8,149 nucleotides of DNA from Candidatus Izemoplasma sp. (GTDB taxonomy: Bacteria; Bacillota_I; Bacilli_A; Izemoplasmatales; Izemoplasmataceae): contig JAOZSP010000061.1 in NCBI GenBank assembly GCA_029939615.1, positions 1 to 8,149 on the forward strand. Reading direction: 5' to 3'. The stretch's first letter is position 1. Every line of letters starts with the position of its first letter. This document shows, one piece after another, positions 5,325 through 8,149 of this stretch. The notes beneath the pieces are model-generated. The model was given only the letters and a program-made list of their open reading frames with translations. It made no database searches and had not been told where the DNA came from. Position numbers and translations under genes: made by a program.

Positions 5325-6725
5325 CTATATGATTTTTCCCGGATTTAAAATATTATTAGGATCAAAAACTTGTTTAATCCCCTTCATTATAGCAATTTGT
5401 TTTGGACCTACTTGCTGTTCTAAATACTCTTTTTTAGCGAAGCCAATTCCGTGTTCACCTGAAACTAAACCACCAAAACTAAATGCTTTTTCATACATTT
5501 TTTGAAAACCTTTTTTTATTTTGCTTTTCCATTCTTTATCACTTAATTCATCTTTACAGAAGTAAATATGAAGATTACCATCACCTGCATGTCCAAAATA
5601 AGGAATTCTAATGCTTAACTCTTTACTTACATCTTCTGTAAATTGTAAGAATTCACTAATATGTGATCTTGGTAAAACAACATCACATTCATCTATTTCT
5701 GTAGTACTAGCTTTTATTGCTTCTAAAAATGCTCCTCTAGCACTCCATACACTATCTAATCTTTCATCTGTGTCTACTAAATAAACATCAATTGCTCCTA
5801 GACTGTTTATACAAAGATTACTTAATGCTTCAACATCACTATCAATTTGGTGGTTGTTATTCCCATCATAACTAACTAGTAAATAATCACTATAATCAGC
5901 GTTAGGTATTTTCTTACCTAAAAACTCTTCACTAAAATGAAGTGATTGTTTTTCTAAATACTCAACAGCTGTAGGAATAGAATGTTCCATTATTACTTTA
6001 GGAACTGCGTTTATAGCATCTTCTCTATTTTTAAAAGGAATTAATAAACTTACTGATTTTTGTGGAAGAGGAACTAATTTTAAAGTTGCTTCTACAATTA
6101 TACCTAATGTTCCTTCACTACCAATAATTAAATCCTTAATTGAATATCCTGAACAATCCTTAACAATTTTACCACCGGTAACGATAAGTTCACCATCAGG
6201 AGTAACTACTTCTAACCCACGAATCCAGTCTCTTGTAACTCCATATTTCACAGCACGCATTCCACCAGCATTAGTAGCAATATTACCACCAATAGTTGCA
6301 CTTTTTTCACCTGGATCTGGAGCATAAAAATAATTGTCTTCTTCAACATATTCCGAAATCTCCATTAGTAAAACACCTGGCTCTACACGAAGTGTCATAT
6401 TAACTTTATCTAATTCAATAATTTTATTCATTTTAGTAGTATCAAGTAGTATTCCTCCAAATATCGGAACACAAGCTCCTACTAAACCTGTACCACTACC
6501 ACGAACAGTAACAGGTATTAAATTTTCATTTGCGTATTTCATTAATTCCATAATTTGGAATTTATCCGATACAACAACATGAACCTCAGGATATGAAAAT
6601 ACTGTTCCTAGTTCATCATGTGCTAAATCTTCAGCAATTTCATTTTTCAAGAAAACAAATTCTTCTCCAACAAGATTTTCTAGAAAATCAAAATCAGTTT
6701 TATTCATTTTTTTATATTCCATCAT
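5325..6725 (-). CDS. FAD-binding 2-hydroxyacid (probable D-lactate) dehydrogenase, GlcD/LctD type
   Basis: A 466-residue flavoprotein of the vanillyl-alcohol-oxidase fold. An FAD-binding PCMH domain at about 42-219 contains RGSGTGLVGA (75-84), DPGEKSATIGGNIATNAGG (137-155), the YGVTRDWIRGLEVVTPDGE segment (161-179) and GSEGTLG (202-208). The substrate domain carries GHAGDGNLH (378-386) and GEHGIG (423-428), with the DPNNILNPGK ending typical of GlcD, DLD and LctD proteins. Placement directly after etfB-etfA matches the LctBCD lactate dehydrogenase/ETF complex of Acetobacterium woodii, which couples lactate oxidation by NAD+ to ferredoxin oxidation. Lactate is therefore the best guess, with glycolate or 2-hydroxyglutarate as alternatives. 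The ATG overlaps the etfA TGA by 4 bp. The ribosome site AGGTGA is only 1 nt from this ATG but 4 nt from the next codon, also ATG (6720-6722), so the protein may start at Met2. Confidence 0.88.
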   Translation of the reverse strand: MMEYKKMNKTDFDFLENLVGEEFVFLKNEIAEDLAHDELGTVFSYPEVHVVVSDKFQIMELMKYANENLIPVTVRGSGTGLVGACVPIFGGILLDTTKMNKIIELDKVNMTLRVEPGVLLMEISEYVEEDNYFYAPDPGEKSATIGGNIATNAGGMRAVKYGVTRDWIRGLEVVTPDGELIVTGGKIVKDCSGYSIKDLIIGSEGTLGIIVEATLKLVPLPQKSVSLLIPFKNREDAINAVPKVIMEHSIPTAVEYLEKQSLHFSEEFLGKKIPNADYSDYLLVSYDGNNNHQIDSDVEALSNLCINSLGAIDVYLVDTDERLDSVWSARGAFLEAIKASTTEIDECDVVLPRSHISEFLQFTEDVSKELSIRIPYFGHAGDGNLHIYFCKDELSDKEWKSKIKKGFQKMYEKAFSFGGLVSGEHGIGFAKKEYLEQQVGPKQIAIMKGIKQVFDPNNILNPGKII

Positions 6726-7918
6726 TTCACCTGCAATACTTGATCCAATAAATCATTTAATTTGGGAAGAACTTCAAAAATATCTCCTAAAATTGAATAA
6801 TGACTTATATCAAATAATTTATTGTGTTCATCTTTATTTACCGAAATAATTAGTTCCGCTTCTTTCATTCCTTCAATATACTGAACAGCTCCACTAATAC
6901 CTAAGTTAATAATAAGTTTAGGCTTAACAGTTCTACCACTTAACCCTATTTGTTTTCTAGCATCAAACCAGCCATTTTCAATTAATGGTCTAGTACATGC
7001 TAATTCAGCATTTAATCTTTTCCTTAAAGGTTCAATTAAATCTAAATCTTTTTTCTTTTTAAAAGCACGTCCTAAAGCAATAATAATTTCAGCATCGCTA
7101 ATATCGTTTACTTGTGGTTTCTCAAATGATTCTAAAAGTTTAATTGTTGTTTCTTTATTAATTGAACTACTTCCCTCACGACAGATTTCACCAAAAGGTT
7201 TCACAAGTTCTGGCTCATTAAACATTTTATATCTTATTGTTGCTAATTGAGGACGATGATTAGGAGTATTTATTTTAGCCATAATATTACCACCAAAAGC
7301 TGGTCTAATTTGTAATAAATCACCTTCATCAGTAATATCTAACATCGTACAATCTGCTGTTAATCCTGTTTTCAACCTTGCAGCAACTCTTGGTGCAAAA
7401 CTTCTACCTTGTGAGGTACCACCAAATAAAATAATATTTACCATATAATTCTTATAAAATTCTTCAATAACGTTTGTATATACTTCAACATTAAAATCTT
7501 CATAACTATCATCTTCATAAACAAAGATTTTATCTACTCCAAATTTCATAGTTTCTTCAACAATATGTGAAACATCGCTACCAATCAAAATTGCATAAAC
7601 TGGCTCTTTAGTTTTTAAAGCTAACTCTTTTGCTTTACCAATAAGTTCATATGATACACGATGAACTTTATTGTTTCTTTGTTCTATATAAACGGTAATA
7701 CCTTTATACAATGTTTTATCAATTTTTTCTTTTGTTTCTTCAATAAATTCACAAATTCCCTTTGGTCCTTTTTTAACACAAATTTTACATACTTTACAAG
7801 CAGCATTAATTGATAAATGAGAATCAATGTAATCAAAAGCATTAAAAGGACAAATATCAATTAATTCTTGAGCTAACTTATCATTAATAATATCGTTATT
7901 TACTTTTATATAACTCAT
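6722..7918 (-). CDS. etfA: Electron transfer flavoprotein alpha subunit with N-terminal ferredoxin-like domain
   Basis: A 398-residue ETF alpha subunit, longer than plain EtfA (about 310-340) because of an N-terminal iron-sulfur segment at about residues 1-60. That segment keeps CPF at 23-25 and CKVCKIC at 41-47, but Gly51 replaces the last Cys of CxxCxxCxxxCP. The ETF alpha/beta domain follows at about 68-250. The C-terminal FAD domain at about 283-398 has GRAFK, TRPLIENGW, QIGLSGRTVKPKL and GISGAVQ (340-346), the FAD-binding signature. EtfA and EtfB form a soluble heterodimer that carries electrons to or from the adjacent dehydrogenase; LctC of A. woodii also has an N-terminal ferredoxin extension. 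AGGTGG overlaps the etfB stop 8 nt upstream. Whether the complex is bifurcating depends on the EtfB flavin site, most of which is outside the window. Confidence 0.93.
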   Translation of the reverse strand: MSYIKVNNDIINDKLAQELIDICPFNAFDYIDSHLSINAACKVCKICVKKGPKGICEFIEETKEKIDKTLYKGITVYIEQRNNKVHRVSYELIGKAKELALKTKEPVYAILIGSDVSHIVEETMKFGVDKIFVYEDDSYEDFNVEVYTNVIEEFYKNYMVNIILFGGTSQGRSFAPRVAARLKTGLTADCTMLDITDEGDLLQIRPAFGGNIMAKINTPNHRPQLATIRYKMFNEPELVKPFGEICREGSSSINKETTIKLLESFEKPQVNDISDAEIIIALGRAFKKKKDLDLIEPLRKRLNAELACTRPLIENGWFDARKQIGLSGRTVKPKLIINLGISGAVQYIEGMKEAELIISVNKDEHNKLFDISHYSILGDIFEVLPKLNDLLDQVLQVK

Positions 7919-7926
7919 AATACCAC

Positions 7927-8149
7927 CTATAAAAATCGACTTTCTTTTAATAAATCAATAATGCTTTGTGATAACTTATCAGGATCACCTTTTATTAACA
8001 CAGAATCATTATTTTTAATTGGAGGGAATATTTCATCTACTTGTGTTGGAGATCCATTTAACCCATAATTATCGGGGTTTTTATCTTTTAAATCTCTTAA
8101 TGAAACAGTATTTATTTTATAATTTTTTAATTTTACTTTTCGACGATAT
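7927..8149 (-). CDS. etfB: Electron transfer flavoprotein beta subunit, C-terminal end only
   Basis: The last 73 complete codons of a gene entering from the right edge; its start is outside the window. The typical EtfB C-terminus is recognisable: a basic RRKVKLKNYKINTVSL stretch, then YGLNGSPTQVDEIFPP, equivalent to the GLxGSPTxV motif of the family, then a closing helix ending in LLKESRFL and a TAG stop. The stop codon is part of TAGGTGG, so the etfA ribosome site overlaps it and the two genes are 8 nt apart. The NAD- and flavin-binding portions that would show whether this ETF is bifurcating are not visible. Confidence 0.85.
   Translation of the reverse strand, partial: YRRKVKLKNYKINTVSLRDLKDKNPDNYGLNGSPTQVDEIFPPIKNNDSVLIKGDPDKLSQSIIDLLKESRFL

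Noticed and set aside
6334..6582. Open reading frame on the plus strand, 82 codons
   Set aside because: Antisense to the conserved FAD-binding part of the lactate dehydrogenase; Ser/Thr/Ile-rich shadow sequence with no supporting signals.
1..8149. Code-4 (TGA as Trp) mycoplasma genome
   Set aside because: TGA ends the GH4, kinase and etfA genes exactly at overlapping starts of the next genes, and Trp codons seen are TGG.

Overview
The window is an AT-rich bacterial segment (roughly 30% GC by eye, not computed) in which every gene lies on the minus strand. TGA is used as a stop in at least three genes and tryptophan is TGG, so the standard bacterial code applies and code-4 mycoplasmas are excluded. 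The AT bias, strong GAGGTGA-type ribosome binding sites and protein families fit a low-GC Gram-positive lineage: Clostridia or Erysipelotrichia-like Bacillota, or an Acholeplasma/Izemoplasma/Haloplasma-type Mycoplasmatota. Fusobacteria are not excluded. No mobile element, RNA gene or CRISPR array was seen.

Layout, read in the direction of transcription (high to low coordinates). (1) 8149-5325 holds the end of etfB, then etfA and an FAD-linked 2-hydroxyacid (lactate) dehydrogenase. They are tightly packed, match the lctB-lctC-lctD order of the electron-confurcating lactate dehydrogenase of acetogens, and end at a strong hairpin terminator at 5248-5273. (2) 5175-4222 holds a single MurR/RpiR-family regulator gene with its own extended -10 promoter, a 19-bp perfect AT palindrome in its leader, and a terminator just after its stop. 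(3) 4133-1 is an operon with a good sigma-A-type promoter (TTGATT, 16 bp, TATAAT). It encodes anhydro-N-acetylmuramic acid kinase (AnmK), a BadF/BadG-type amino-sugar kinase resembling GlcNAc/MurNAc kinases, an NAD/Mn-dependent GH4 6-phospho-glycosidase, and a GHL10 (DUF187-type) glycoside hydrolase cut by the window edge. The last three genes are joined by two 4-bp ATGA overlaps, which suggests translational coupling.

Working model (inference): operon (3) salvages peptidoglycan sugars. GHL10 relatives include the E. coli denuded-glycan hydrolase DigH/YddW, AnmK turns 1,6-anhydroMurNAc into MurNAc-6-P, the second kinase phosphorylates GlcNAc or MurNAc, and GH4 splits a 6-phosphorylated disaccharide. 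The regulator family commonly senses phosphorylated sugars, including MurNAc-6-P. The usual next enzyme, MurQ etherase, releases D-lactate from MurNAc-6-P. It is not in the window, but the neighbouring LctD/EtfAB-type complex is what would be expected to oxidise that lactate. The adjacency of wall-sugar salvage and a flavin-based lactate oxidation module is the most interesting aspect of the region.
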